A stretch of 64,000 bases of DNA, from assembly GCA_029339505.1 (NCBI GenBank), contig JAQISU010000155.1:16631501-16695500 (forward strand), read 5' to 3'. This document shows, in pieces, positions 36,458-48,192 of the stretch. Numbering within the stretch: the first letter of the stretch is position 1; every line of letters starts with the position of its first letter. The DNA comes from Unio delphinus (taxonomy: Eukaryota > Mollusca > Bivalvia > Unionida > Unionidae). The notes below the pieces were generated by a model. It ran no database searches. It was not told where the DNA came from and saw only the letters and a program-made list of their open reading frames with translations. Made by a program: the position numbers and the translations under genes.

Positions 36458-37300
36458 CTCCTAGGTGAAACATCATCTCACATCTCGTTTATTATCAAAT
36501 AAATCTTCACACATTAAATGGACAATGTGTGTGCATGCAATATGATATTACACTATATTAAACGAAATCGTGTTTTCTGACTAGCTTTCATGCTGTTACA
36601 TTATCATTATTAGTATTAATATTGAAAAAAAAGAATATGGTTCTTAATAGTGCCTAGTATTTTGTTGTTGTTTTTTAGCTGGGTATAAATGCAAGATATT
36701 AATGTTCTGTATGTCTCGTAACTTGTGTCTTTGTGCTGACGCGCGGGGCCAAAAACCGAAAAAGACTATAGTAATGAAATAAAGTCTTCCCAAATAAAAT
36801 GTCTGGTCAGTTCCAAGATTGTTGGTCCCAGGCTTTTTTCTCAAATATGTGTTATTTGTTTGCCGATATATAATATGATGAATGGCAATTTTTCTCTGTC
36901 GTGTATTATTAACTTTCCAAGCGAATGTTTCCCACACGTCCCAATTATATCTAATAGTTCATCAACAATATTTTGTGAGTAAGTGTTTTGGTTTTGCTGT
37001 TTTCTTTTACATTCTTCTCGACATGTTTTGTTCCTTAATTGTGAAAGTTCCGTGGTCCATTTAAAGAGTAGTCTTGTTTTAATTCGTACTAACCTTTTAT
37101 AGGTTTTGAGTACAGCAGTCTATCTGATATTTTATCTATCATTTTGGGATTTGTTCTTAAGTATATCAGATTGACATATGTTTGACAAAACACCATCTAA
37201 CAAAAGTGAATAAACTATCAGTTCACACTGGAAACTGGTGTAATAAATATGCACATATTCCGATTCATTTTAAATTTTTAAATTTATTTTAGTAAATTGA

Positions 37301-37383
<83 letters not shown>

Positions 37384-39019
37384 CAGTTTGGGGATTCACA
37401 TTCATTCCCATTTAATTTATTAAGTAAATTGCAAATCTTTGAGAAATCTGCTTTTTAATATATGATGTGCCGCCTTTGGTATTCATTGTTTCCTGTTTGT
37501 TAGACAAGTTAACTTGTGTATTTTCGGGTTATTAATTACCATGCAGTCATGGGGGACGAAGAGGGTGTAGTTAAGAGTCACAATGCAGTAACAAAGCAGT
37601 ATATACTCATTTATTGCTAAATGCATTTGATGAAAACGTACAGTTCAACTATAATACTTGTGAGCTGGCATATTATTGTTTACTACTATCTGCGGCGATC
37701 TATGATGACAAATGTTCTATTCATGTAAAAAGTGTAGGTCTCTCGGGTTGCCCTACGTCAAATGCGCATGACTGAAATGGACGTGGTTATGGAATAGGTT
37801 TGGGAAGCTAAAAATGGTAACGGAAAAAGGTTTATAGTCCAAATATTGAAATAATGAGCACTTTCTATTTCCACTGAAGAGATCACAACTATTTTTCCTC
37901 TCTAATAGCATTTAAATGCATCATATAACACGTCTGCAGACTTACAACAAGATCACAATAAAAATTTGAAACACTCCAAACTCTGAATGAAACTGATTGA
38001 TCAGGTATCTCTTTATTTACTCTGTCTATTACGATCATGTTCATGAGTAGACCCCACGTGACAGAATATACTACTCTTTTTGCGTCAAACTGACCTATTT
38101 GTGTGACCTAACCCAACCAATGAGAAATTACAGACTTATTCTATAAAAGTCAAAACCTCATTAGTCACTGAGAAATTAAGCCATAAGCACCATTTATTAT
38201 TAAGATTATTACTAATAATTGTCATCACACATGTATATGCATATTTTATTTATAAATCCTATGCAGTACTAAACACTCAAGACACGTACGCTGAATTTAT
38301 TTAAAGATATTCTGTACTTAACATTTTATAAAATACACCAAAAGTTACAAAAAGTATATATTTATACAAAACAATGTATTTATAAATGTGGTAGGTTTGC
38401 GGTAAATGCATGGACTGCTTGCATCACATACAATATGATGTGGTTCTTCAAGTTCTGTCAGTTGGAGAGACTGGTTTATGTCTACCATCTTGTGTAAGCA
38501 AAGGTAGGTTTATTTACTTTATCAAGTTCACCTTTAAAACAAGCTTGTAAATAGGGTGAATTCTTTGCAAAAGAGATACTGCCACTCCATCCCCTCCTCA
38601 ACCCTAGTTATCTTCTGAGCAATACCCCTGGTTTTACTTGTTATTGTTCTTGTCTTTGGTATTTTTTTTTTTTTTTTTTTTGCCATTTTTTCCTCTTATG
38701 ACATAACAAACCGCTGTAGAGGTAAATTGGCAATAATGAAACAAATGAAACCATTTTATCCAATTCCCTCTCGCGAGTCGACTCAAAACATTGCGGTCAA
38801 AACTGTTTAATGAAAACAAATAATTCGGGGTTAGAAAGTTCTCCCACGACTGAAGCCAATCAGTAAAGATAATACAGCACAATAATTTCATGGTCTTATT
38901 TCGACCAATCAGAACCACATAAAGTGATATGCTCAGATGTTATAATATCAAATATATTAAACTGAACACGCTATAGGCAAAGTGTACCGACAATGTGATA
39001 ATGTGGTATATTTATTGCT
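36458..39019. other. gene-free stretch with a TA microsatellite and poly-T
   Basis: (TA)n at 37303-37379 and a T-run at 38661-38681. Otherwise AT-rich sequence without a recognisable gene or repeat structure. Confidence 0.4.
37303..37379. repeat. (TA)n microsatellite
   Basis: Uninterrupted TA dinucleotide run of about 38 units. Confidence 0.95.
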
Positions 39020-39190
39020 TGGATAGAAGGGGTATTCTTAAACCTATAATAAAGTTATAAAACCAATTTTTTTTTAAATATGAAAATGTCCAAAGGCAAC
39101 ACTCACCCCCATTCTTTCACTGTGTTGGTTGGTAAGGCAGCCAACTAATAAACTATTGTTATGATTCTATATATTTCATTGCATTAGTAT

Positions 39191-39269
<79 letters not shown>

Positions 39270-39503
39270 AGTTATATAATATTGGAAAGTATATAAAGCA
39301 GAGAAAACTAAAATTGAATTTGCACGAAGTAACCTACTAGAACCTGGAACGTCGAAACGGCTAAGTGTACACAATCTATGGGATTTTAATACTAATGTTC
39401 GCAATACCAATGATACATTGTTGCATTAGCCTGTCAAGATGATTTTGGGTTATGAAGAAGATATAGTGGTTATTACAAAAGAAAATTAGCAGTATCCTTT
39501 GAT

Positions 39504-39579
<76 letters not shown>

Positions 39580-39824
39580 GTCGATACTACAAGGTATATT
39601 CCTTGCTTCCGGCTCGCACATATTGTGACCACATTCATGCTTGCGGCCAACGGGTGTTCTTAAATTTATAATAAGGCTCTAAAGTTTGATTTATTTTAAA
39701 TATGACCTGTCCAAAAGCTGCCACTCCCCACCCCCACTTTCCCATTTCTTTCACCTGCGTTGTTTGGTAAGGTAACACACTAAACAAGCAAAATAGGCAC
39801 AAAGAGATTAACCGTAAACAAAAA

Positions 39825-39898
<74 letters not shown>
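39020..39898. repeat. tandemly duplicated block carrying three long (CT)n runs
   Basis: CT runs lie at 39193-39266, 39508-39577 and 39829-39898. The 160 bp before the first run and the 180 bp before the third are diverged copies (ttcttaaa.ttataataa, caccccca.tttc, ttggtaagg), giving a repeat period of about 630 bp. The 240 bp after the first run recurs nearly unchanged after the CT run at 43331-43374. Confidence 0.8.
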
Positions 39899-39901
<3 letters not shown>

Positions 39902-41029
39902 CATACACATTCGTATAATATCAATTAACAATGGTACCTGTCGGAAGGCTAAATTATGACTTATACAGGTAAAGTCAGTTCAGCTTGGCACTCAGACGCT
40001 AAGATGTATTGGAATATAGATCTTGTATGTACTTAACTCAAAGTGGAAATTGTATATATGGTAACAGTTTTACATAACAGACTTGCACACAACAACTAGA
40101 GCCCTGACTATGTGAGATTGCATAGGCTACCATTGCAAGTACTTAAATACTATTATGATGACTCCTCAAGAATGATAAAAGTGTCATGGCAGAACTTTGT
40201 CAAAGGAAGAAAGAAAAATTGAAAATACTTGATGGAGTATACTTATCTTTTTGAAGTGAAGACTGCTCCAACTTGTAAGAGAAGAACTTCCAGAAACATT
40301 GTATTGGATTTTTCAAGGCCTCTATCTCCCTCTCTCCCATGAGAATGTGACTTGGTAGACCAGGAGTAGTGAGATATTGTCTCCAATCCCTATACCAAGG
40401 AAGATGACTTGGACCAATGCCACCTAGGTGAGCAGATAATTTTAAGCTTCTTCAGCTTCAAGTTTTATCTGCGAGGGCTGGATTGGCTTTGTAGTAGTAG
40501 TTCTTTCTAAGGTGTTATGACTGGGTAAAATATTTCATGAAAAAAACCTCATGTTGTGGGTAACTAAAGATTTCACAAATTAGTCCGATTTTCTGAAAAT
40601 TAAATATATTTCAAAATCATTTAGATTTCCAACATTTAACAAAATTCAGAAAAAGTTTCCCCAATGAAAGATTATTCTGTATTTTCAATTCTGCCTTGAA
40701 AAATTACTGCTGATGTTTATACATTTAATACCATTTATATGCACTAGGGCTCTCCAAATTTACGTTTAATTTACCTCACTTGCATTGCATTGGCTTTAAA
40801 TTCTATTTTTCCCATCGGTTGATGTGTGGGGCTTGTATTCAGCATGCAAGACAAATCAATACACAGTGCAAGGTTTTGATGGATTAAGTCAGACTCAATA
40901 CATAGACGAGCTCACATTCAAATAGGTGGTACAAACTCTTTATCATTTTAATGGAAAGGGGTGTTAATGCTGAAGTATTTCCCTTGCCCACCTCTACATC
41001 TATCACACTGCATAAGCAGTAAACAAACA
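39899..41029. other. no gene seen
   Basis: AT-rich sequence with only short open frames and no recognisable repeat. Confidence 0.4.
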
Positions 41030-41270
41030 AGGGCCCCGAGTGGTCTAAAGCGCTGTCCGTTACGGATCACTGCCATCTCACCTCTGTCTGCGTGGGTTCG
41101 AATCTCAAATTCGGCCAATGTGTGTATGTGAGAACGCTTGCCAGGAGCTTCTCGTGGGTCGGTGGTTGTTTCCAGGGTTTTCTGGGTTCATCCTCCACTA
41201 TTAATACTGGCCGCCATGTATAGCCTATCGTGTGCTGAAAATGGCGTTAAACCCTACAACAACAATAATA
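41030..41270 (+). mobile_element. tRNA-derived SINE (family 1, complete copy)
   Basis: The head CCCCGAGTGGTCTAAAGCGC resembles an A box and the block GGGTTCGAATCTC at 41093-41105 is a good B box, so it carries an internal Pol III promoter. A conserved body follows (cttctcgtgggtcggtgg, cctccac.attaatactgg) and the 3' end is ggcgttaaaccctacaac plus a CAA/ATA tail. Related copies are at 41785-41977 and 30607-30786. Confidence 0.88.
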
Positions 41271-41784
41271 ACTCAAATTGTCTGGCAGGGTTGGAACTAT
41301 TGAGGGTTGCAGACTGGTGTCTTCCCTTTTCTTATATTGTTACAGGTTAAAACCCCCCATCCTTGATTCAAGGACGGAGACTCCTTATTTTCTTTGTAAC
41401 AATCCCCTGTGCTGACGGGTATTGATCGGTCATATACGCATCCGTATCCAGTATCTCCTGTTGTTTACGCACTTTACCATTTAAACGATCCTGATATTGT
41501 TGATGTCAACTGAATGTCAGTGTTACAGTTGCGCTAGCATTATGTAAAATCGCTGTATTGAGAAAACACTAAAATTTCCGATAGTGTTAAAAACATTAAC
41601 CGACGATGTTTTGTACAATTACAGCAAATATGCAACACGGGGTGCTCCAAAAATTATAATATATCATCACGCTCATTCATGGGTTGAAATGGTAACAAAA
41701 ATCCACGGGAGTTGAAAAGTACTATGGTACAAATCACATAGCTCATGTAACAGCTCTGCGTCACATTTTACAGGTACAGGTGAA

Positions 41785-41977
41785 GGGGTCCCGAGTGGCT
41801 GAATGGAATAAAGCGCTCTCCGTTACGGATCACTGCCATCTCACCTCTGCGTGTGTTTGAGTATCGGATTCGGCCAATGTGGGTATGTGAGAAAATTTGT
41901 CAGTGACTTCTCGTGGGTCGGTGGTTCTTTCTGGGGTTTTCCCGCTTTCTTCCTCCACCATTAATACTGGCTGCCAC
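41785..41977 (+). mobile_element. tRNA-derived SINE (family 1), 3'-truncated
   Basis: It has the same head and body as the copy at 41030 (gtcccgagtgg, aagcgctctccgttacgg, ttctcgtgggtcggtgg). The B box is weakened (TTTGAGTATCGG). Similarity ends at ctgccac (41977), where LINE-type coding sequence starts. Confidence 0.85.
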
Positions 41978-41984
41978 TAAAATA

Positions 41985-42463
41985 ATTGTGTTTTTATTAG
42001 TACTTTCAACACTGGCTTACTGTAACTCAATTCTGGCTAGTTCGTCTCACTATCTACTCCAGAAACTTTTAAAAAAGTTCAAAACACCGCTGTTTACATT
42101 ATCGTACCACTCCCAGAGCACACCTCCCTACTGCTCTGTACCCTACACTGGCTATCCAATCGATCGAGAATCGAACACAAAATTTGTTCTCTGTGCTATG
42201 TTTTACTCACAGACTCTAGTCCAACATACCTTTCTGGCCTCACCCATGTGTACACACCAGCAAGATACTTACGCTCCTCTTCTGACAATCGTATACTCAT
42301 TGATCCCACTATGAAAACGAAGCCATATGGACAACGTTCTTTTTCATACCAGGGTCCATTAATGTGGAATAAACTAGCCATTGAAGTTAGCCACAAAGAC
42401 ACTGTGATCCCTTTCAAGAGTGCTCTTAAAACTCACATTTTTCGATTGCAAGAACAAACTTAA
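41985..42463 (+). pseudogene. LINE-E, C-terminal end of a CR1/Jockey-type reverse transcriptase
   Basis: The frames read STLAYCNSILASSSHYLL, a degraded LHWL.I..RI region, YLSGLTHVYTPARYLRSSSD, YGQRSFSYQGPLMWNKL and FKSALKTHIF. This is the typical order of the last about 150 residues of CR1/Jockey-like LINE polyproteins. At least one frameshift lies near 42100. The element is strongly 5'-truncated. It ends close to 42460. Confidence 0.8.
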
Positions 42464-43330
42464 AAACCCAATAAATAATGTTTCGTACCTTTTATTTTCA
42501 GAATTGTTTATGTTTTCCAATTCAATGGTTTTGTATATATTGACATGAACATGTACAATTTATGACATAGATAAACCATCCTCCCCATTCATCGTATAAC
42601 AGCTTTAGAACCGTCAGGTCTATTCCAATACTATGGGAGTTTTTCCCCCAAGATGTTATGCATTAACTCCATATTCTGCACCAAAAACACAAAAATCAAA
42701 CATGGAATGAAATGCGATCGAAATTAGGTACGCAAGAGTTGTCTGGAGTACATTTGTCTCCAGGTAGAACTCTTCACCCTCCTGAAGTGGTATTATTATG
42801 CCAGTGATTCTTAACTAACTGTTATAGATTGTATGGAAAGCAGCTTTTCATCATTGCCAACTGTTGATGGTTAATATGGTAAACCAATGATTTTTCGGAA
42901 AACTTGTAGGATCTTAATTAAGCTATTCACGTTATTTCTGTATGCAACTGAAAGCACTTTTACGTAGTCAACATTTTGCTCAACCTTTACAGTGTATAAT
43001 TTTCGTCATAGGTTATTTTGATTTTTTTCTTTTAATAAGCTCGCTCAGACGAACAATAAGGGACACGTGCGTTCTTTCAGGTCAATAACATTTTGGCGTG
43101 TGTGTCGAATTCACGGTGATTCACTTTCCAAACTAAAGTGGAATCTGACATTGACTATGAATTTTGATTTATCTGTTTCTAGTAGTATATATGCCCACTA
43201 CTTGAAGTCTATTGAGCTTACTTTGAAACATTTTAAGATCTTTTTCTTGCTTGGACAAAAAGTGGATCCTACACAGTATGGAATGCCATGTTTACAATTC
43301 ATGTGTTACGCGAAACATAAATTAATTAAA
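42464..43330. other. no gene seen
   Basis: AT-rich sequence. The open frame at 43067-43381 ends in the CT microsatellite and has no motif. Confidence 0.4.
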
Positions 43331-43377
<47 letters not shown>

Positions 43378-43618
43378 CTAAAGTTATATAATATTGGAAA
43401 GTATATGAAGCAGAGAAAACTAAAATTGAATTTGCACGAAGTAACCTACTAGAACCTGGAACGTCGAAACGACTAAGTGTACACAATCTATGGGTTTTTA
43501 ATACTAAAGTTCGCAATACCAATGATACATTGTTGCATTAGCCTGTCAAGATGATTTTGGGTTATGAAGAAGATATAGTGGTTATTACAAAAGAAAATTA
43601 GCAGAATCCTTTGATGTT
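43331..43618. repeat. (CT)n run plus a 240-bp dispersed repeat
   Basis: The CT run is at about 43331-43374. The following 240 bp (agttatataatattggaaag to cctttgatgtt) is nearly identical to 39267-39506, again directly after a CT run. Confidence 0.85.
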
Positions 43619-43688
43619 ACATTGTTACAAGTTGGTCCCCCAGCCCCCAATTCATTGACGGATATTCCTAATTTCCTTGTGTAACAAC

Positions 43689-44859
43689 CAGAGTTGCCAG
43701 ATCCGCAATTTTTTCGCCCAATTGGGCTCCTTTCTAAATTTGGTTGCGGGAAATTTTTCTAGATTGCGGGTTGCGGTTTTTTTGGGCTGGTTTCTGATAT
43801 ATGTCGCCTTAATTTCACTGCATCAAATTGCTATTAAATTCTCCGCATTCAATTTCAAATTGGCGCTAGTGACGATAATATCTAAAACTCTTAATTAATC
43901 CATTATTCTGGATGTATCTCAATAGATGTATTTCACATTGTTTTTTTTTTTTTTTTTTTTTTTTTTTTTGAAATTCCGGAACATGAAGAACGAAGCGCGC
44001 TTCTAATTTCAAATTTAAATTAAGCTAGCATATTAATGCTGGTAACTGTAGCAGACATAATTTTGGCTACAGAAAAAAAAACTGAAAATTTTAAAGGGGG
44101 GGTTTAGGGGTCCTTCCCCAACGGAGTGTCGAGGGGCAGCGCCCCTGATCCGGAGGGTGAGGGGGCTGGAAGACACCACAACCACCACCCACCCCACCCC
44201 CGGGCGAAAAATTCAGTTTTGACACATGAAGAAGCTGCTCCTGGTGCAATTTATGATCATAATATATAACAAAATAATCATTTAAAAAAACTAACAAACT
44301 TACCAAAAATATTCATCTTGAATTTGTTCTCCAATACTATTGGTGCTCAAGTCATTTCATGTACATGTCAGTGTTCACATAGTAATTAAGTCATTAATTA
44401 GGCATTTTTGCTGCCAACATATAACACTTCTCTCTTTTCATAACAAATATGTACAATAAACTCCAAATTACATCAAATATATACAAATATATGGGCTAAC
44501 TAATATTTGGCGCAAAAACGTTACAAGGATCGTTGCGGAATGGGACCGAACTGACCGTTTAAAAACCGGGGGGAAAAAAACGTGGAAAAAACGGAATGGA
44601 CATGAAGAAAAAAAACCGGACGAATTCAAGAAAAAACCTATTCGAGTCAGGAGAAAAGCGGAATTCCGTTTTAAAACAGAAAAATCATGTCTGCTGTAGC
44701 CTGTAGGGCGGAGGCACTATTATCACTTTATCACTGTTATAATATTGTTAAATTTATGGTATTTGGTTCTCTTCAGATTTTAATCTATAAATTGGGCGGT
44801 TTTTGGGCTGCTTTTTAAAGGTACACGGGCGTGAATTGAAAAAGTATCTGGCAACACTG
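43689..44859. mobile_element. non-autonomous hAT element with a perfect 8-bp target duplication
   Basis: The left end is CAGAGTTGCCAGAT (43689-43702). The right end is the complement of CAGTGTTGCCAGAT (44846-44859), with one mismatch in 14. The direct repeat GTAACAAC flanks it exactly at 43681-43688 and 44860-44867. An 8-bp duplication and CAG...CTG ends are typical of hAT. At 1171 bp, with no transposase frame, it must depend on an enzyme supplied elsewhere. The interior has poly-T (43938-43969) and a GC-rich block at 44095-44212. Confidence 0.88.
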
Positions 44860-44986
44860 GTAACAACCACCATGTCTTTCGCATATCTAAAATGTACTGT
44901 ACAGGCTTTGTAGCCAGCTTTGTTATTTCTTCCTGTTTTATAAAAACTAGTAAGCGTCTGAAAGAGTATTAAAATGATAGAAGCCT

Positions 44987-45191
44987 GCTATACCCCACCC
45001 CACCCCAGACTTTCTCTCACTGAATTAGCTATACCCCACCCCACCCCAGACTTTCTCTCACTGAATTAGCTATACCCCACCCCACCCCAGACTTTCTCTC
45101 ACTGAATTAGCTATACCCCACCCCACCCCAGACTTTCTCTCACTGAATTAGCTATACCCCACCCCACCCCAGACTTTCTCTCACTGAATTA
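44987..45191. repeat. 41-bp minisatellite, five exact units
   Basis: Units start at 44987, 45028, 45069, 45110 and 45151. Each contains ACCCCACCCCACCCC followed by AGACTTTCTCTCACTG. I see no difference between units. Confidence 0.95.
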
Positions 45192-45837
45192 GCTAGTAAA
45201 TTATCTGACTAATCGAATAATAAACACTGGGATTGACTGTAAATAATAAACGCTTTCATGGTTAGTTTCCCCAACTTAAGCATGTGTCAAGCGATGATAT
45301 ATCTCATTATCTGGACCTACGAAAGGCAACACAATATACTTACACAAACAATAGGAAAGGGAAAATTTAGAATGAAGGATAGAAACAGCATATTCGGTAG
45401 TAATGTTAAATAAATCCTAATAATGACTTCGGTCAAGTATAATACGTTGAAATGTTTGAATTACCTCTTGCTGGTTCCTCATTGATATTGCACTTAACTT
45501 ACATTTCCCACTCGCTTGAATATGCTGCGCGTTCGCTCTTCACCTATACTATGTAGTGCACTACTTTCTTCATTTAAACCATCTTTCATGTTAAATCATA
45601 ACTGTGTCTTATGTTTATTTAATCACTATAATACAAATAGAAATTGTAGAAAACAAAAGATGGAACATATCATTATCAAAGGAAACTGCGATTACTCGCA
45701 AACGATAAAGAACTTCATTTTGTGGCGGACACACTTTAAAAGGTTCTGCAGAATCTATTCATTCCGTCAATACTCGCTTGCAGTAGATATTAACAGAGTT
45801 TGAAATGCAAGTCTGCATTTTTGTATGAGATGAATAA

Positions 45838-45883
<46 letters not shown>

Positions 45884-45960
45884 TTAATGATAATGAGGAC
45901 TTTGTATAGCACCTAATCTTTACAAGCTCTAAGCGCTTTACAATATCTATAATTATATAA
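45838..45960. repeat. (AAT)n microsatellite with a common marine-invertebrate repeat fragment
   Basis: An AAT run (45838-45884) is followed by ...tatagcacctaatctttacaagctctaagcgctttaca-like sequence. That 'tatagcgcc...agcgctttaca' type is a widespread dispersed repeat in marine invertebrates (from memory; not searched). Confidence 0.5.
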
Positions 45961-46129
45961 TTACAAGAAAAAACAGCATAAAATTAGAAGAAGAAAAAAT
46001 GCTGAAAATATTTCAGGTATATTAAAATACACTGTGTAGCAAGTATTACCCTCTATCTTTGATACCCTTCTCGTTACACATTTTCTTTAAAACCCTCGTT
46101 TCCTTTTAATGAAACATTTACACATCTCG

Positions 46130-46130
<1 letters not shown>

Positions 46131-46213
<83 letters not shown>
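46131..46213. repeat. (TA)n microsatellite
   Basis: Uninterrupted TA run of about 41 units. Confidence 0.95.
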
Positions 46214-46215
<2 letters not shown>

Positions 46216-46319
46216 GACATGCAAACACGTGTGACTGAAAATGAATTTGCATCGCAGTTTATTTATATTGAACTTGGTTGTCGTTTAAGGGGATCACCCC
46301 TCTCCTTATTTGTTTTTAT

Positions 46320-47010
46320 TAGTAGTATTAGCAGAAAATTTGGGATTTACGGTTCGAAATAGTAATGATATCAAATGGATATGAAAATTAATTAGCATAA
46401 TATGTAGATAACATATCGTTTCTGTAAGATTATAAGAATACAAAAGAGATTTTGGAAATGAATTTTATATACGAAATAGATATACAAAACGTTTAGGGTA
46501 ATGGAATCATGGAAACTTAACAAGATGTGGGAAAATTGAAATTATTGTTCCGAAATCAATGTCTTTATTGAAACTGACATTTATTCTTAATGTTACCAAA
46601 TCCAACATCAATATTCTAAACCAAATTAAAGAAAACAATTGTTTTATAAATATTGTAAGAAACAAATGGACCTGATGATCGGTAGAACATCACTTAATAT
46701 TAACCTGGAAGAAGGTGATTGTGCATGAAATATCTAGCAATTGTAATCAAATCTGTTAGAAAGTATTGGATATAACGTCTGCTGATTAATCATTAGGAAT
46801 TGCAAAATATACCTGATTACCTTCTCATTAAATATGAATTTTCGTATCACATTTTTATTCAACTAAATGATTTTGCAAATACCGCAATTATCGAACAATA
46901 TAAGTAACAATTCGTTTCGGATGTATGTACATATATCATTGGCAGAATTTATGACAATCGAAAATACTTTCTGGAAATTTCACACAAGGATGTCTGGAAA
47001 AAATAAAAAT
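46320..47010 (+). pseudogene. LINE-F, decayed reverse transcriptase fragment
   Basis: Forward frames read a degraded catalytic box (AYVDNISFL for YADD-type), TRCGKIEIIVPKSMSLLKL, TFILNVTKSNINILNQIK and later LNINLEEGDC-like sequence followed by a broken VKSIGY region. This follows the palm-to-thumb order of L1/Tx1-type LINE ORF2. It differs clearly from LINE-A to LINE-D, so it is another family. It stops just before the inverted repeat at 47018. Confidence 0.55.
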
Positions 47011-47017
47011 ATAACGA

Positions 47018-47265
47018 AGCAGCAGAGGGGGTGAATCGGACGATTTTTTCCGACATTTTTGATTTTGTCTTCAAAACGGCAAATAGAACCTTCCTGCGAA
47101 ATCTCATTTTTTAACCAGAAAAAAAAATAAGTCTCCATTTGGCAAATAGAGCCTTAGTGATTTTTGTCTGAAAACATGAGATTTCGCGGGTGAGACTGTA
47201 TTCGCGTTTTCGTTGATTAACCATAAATGTCGGAAAAAATCTTCCGATTCACCCCCTCTGCTGCT
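47018..47265. repeat. long inverted repeat with 41-bp arms
   Basis: The left arm 47018-47058 (starts AGCAGCAGAGGGGGTG) and the right arm 47225-47265 (ends CCCCCTCTGCTGCT) are complementary with one mismatch in 41. The inner parts also pair imperfectly (gcgaaatctcat occurs near 47097 and its complement near 47181; ccatttggcaaatag versus cggcaaatag). An 18-base piece of the arm (TCCGATTCACCCYCTCTG) recurs at 47815-47832 at the beginning of the next ORF. Confidence 0.9.
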
Positions 47266-47367
47266 AGATGTTTAACAAATGATTTCAACCGAATATTTTT
47301 ATCAAGTCCGTGTCCCAGACCTTGTCTGGAGTCTTAGGACGAAAATCCTTTCAGGATGAAAATCCTT

Positions 47368-47820
47368 TCAGGACTTTACAAACAGACTAATTTGTAAAAC
47401 CTCACCTTGTAAATCAATCAGATTATTAGACTGGTCAGTGAGTTTAAAATTAATTCTGGTTAATGAATTATTATGACATCGCATATAGACTGGATTAGTT
47501 GGATCCTCAATAATTAGAAACCCTGGAGGAGCTGTTGGTGCAAATGAATACAAAATATATCCCTGCTGAGCTTGATTTGATCGTTCTAAATTTATTTGAT
47601 AGCTTCCTTCGATAACATCACATACTAAATTGATTGCTATCACCGATGAAATATTCACATTGAACAGAGCAATATGCCTGCCACCACCATCTGGGTCATT
47701 ATTGTGTGTCAAGATAGTTGTTTGTGGTTTTGTTGTTTTTTTCCATGCATCATGAATTATTTTAAAACCAATATCGATGGCATCATTGAGAGATTTTTGA
47801 AGTTGAAATCCATGTCCGAT
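47368..47820 (-). pseudogene. capsid-like protein, C-terminal fragment (virus-like element)
   Basis: An open frame of about 150 codons runs from a stop at 47821-47823 to 47368 with no ATG at its beginning, so it is a 5'-truncated piece. It begins SLNDAIDIGFKIIHDAW and ends with LTRINFKLTDQSNNLIDLQG then EVLQISLFVKS. The ending, a 'LTD..NN.IDLqGE...i.L..K' pattern, resembles C-termini of capsid-like proteins of Polinton-like elements (annotated F54H12.2-like in invertebrates). That is from memory and not searched. The ORF lies 3' of the zinc and helicase ORFs on the same strand. Confidence 0.4.
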
Positions 47821-47842
47821 TCACCCTCTCTGGGCCCTTTTT

Positions 47843-48139
47843 TTAATGATTTAACCGAGTCTTTAAAAACTCTTCTGGGGTCGGTATTGGTCTATTTTTT
47901 CGTCGAAGGTATTCTATTGCGGAACGGTACTGTGGGGATCCACACGCTATACAAATTTGATATTTTCCCCGTACACCTTTTCCACAACCAAGACAGGGTT
48001 TTGGCCCCTCGGGACATCCCTGTTTTGCAGTACAATTATGTACCCCACAGAATTCACCGTATGAATTTTTTCCACATCGCTGTGTGGATCCTAAAAACAA
48101 CCAATTGCATTTATTAACCGCAAGTGCCGAATTCACCAT
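47843..48139 (-). CDS. 98-residue free-standing zinc-module protein
   Basis: ATG at 48139, TAA at 47843. The protein has NKCNWLFLGSTQRCGKNSYG, FCGVHNC, then PCLGCGKGVRGKYQICIACG followed by SPQYRS. Cysteine/histidine spacing suggests two zinc sites: C-x10-C-x7-C-x2-H and C-x2-C-x10-C-x2-C. The same module ends the helicase-like ORF at 48614-49566. The C-terminal tail is basic and Pro-rich (RRKNRPIPTPEEF). The start codon is 53 bp from the divergent ORF at 48193. Nucleic-acid binding is plausible. I do not know a named family. Confidence 0.55.
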   Translation of the reverse strand: MVNSALAVNKCNWLFLGSTQRCGKNSYGEFCGVHNCTAKQGCPEGPKPCLGCGKGVRGKYQICIACGSPQYRSAIEYLRRKNRPIPTPEEFLKTRLNH

Positions 48140-48192
48140 TATTTTTAATAGTTAATCAACATCCAATTAGACGTTAAAAAGCATACAATATA

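Noticed and set aside
39159..39931. Arg/Glu repeat open frames on the minus strand
   Set aside because: Translation of (CT)n runs only.
44091..44306. Open frame with Gly/Pro run inside the non-autonomous hAT
   Set aside because: No transposase motif; comes from a GC-rich block.
45228..46130. Small open frame at 45516-45803
   Set aside because: No motif or conserved context; the rest of the interval is non-coding.
47674..48117. 147-codon plus-strand open frame
   Set aside because: Antisense of the capsid-like and zinc ORFs, whose minus-strand readings show conserved Cys/His motifs in both copies.
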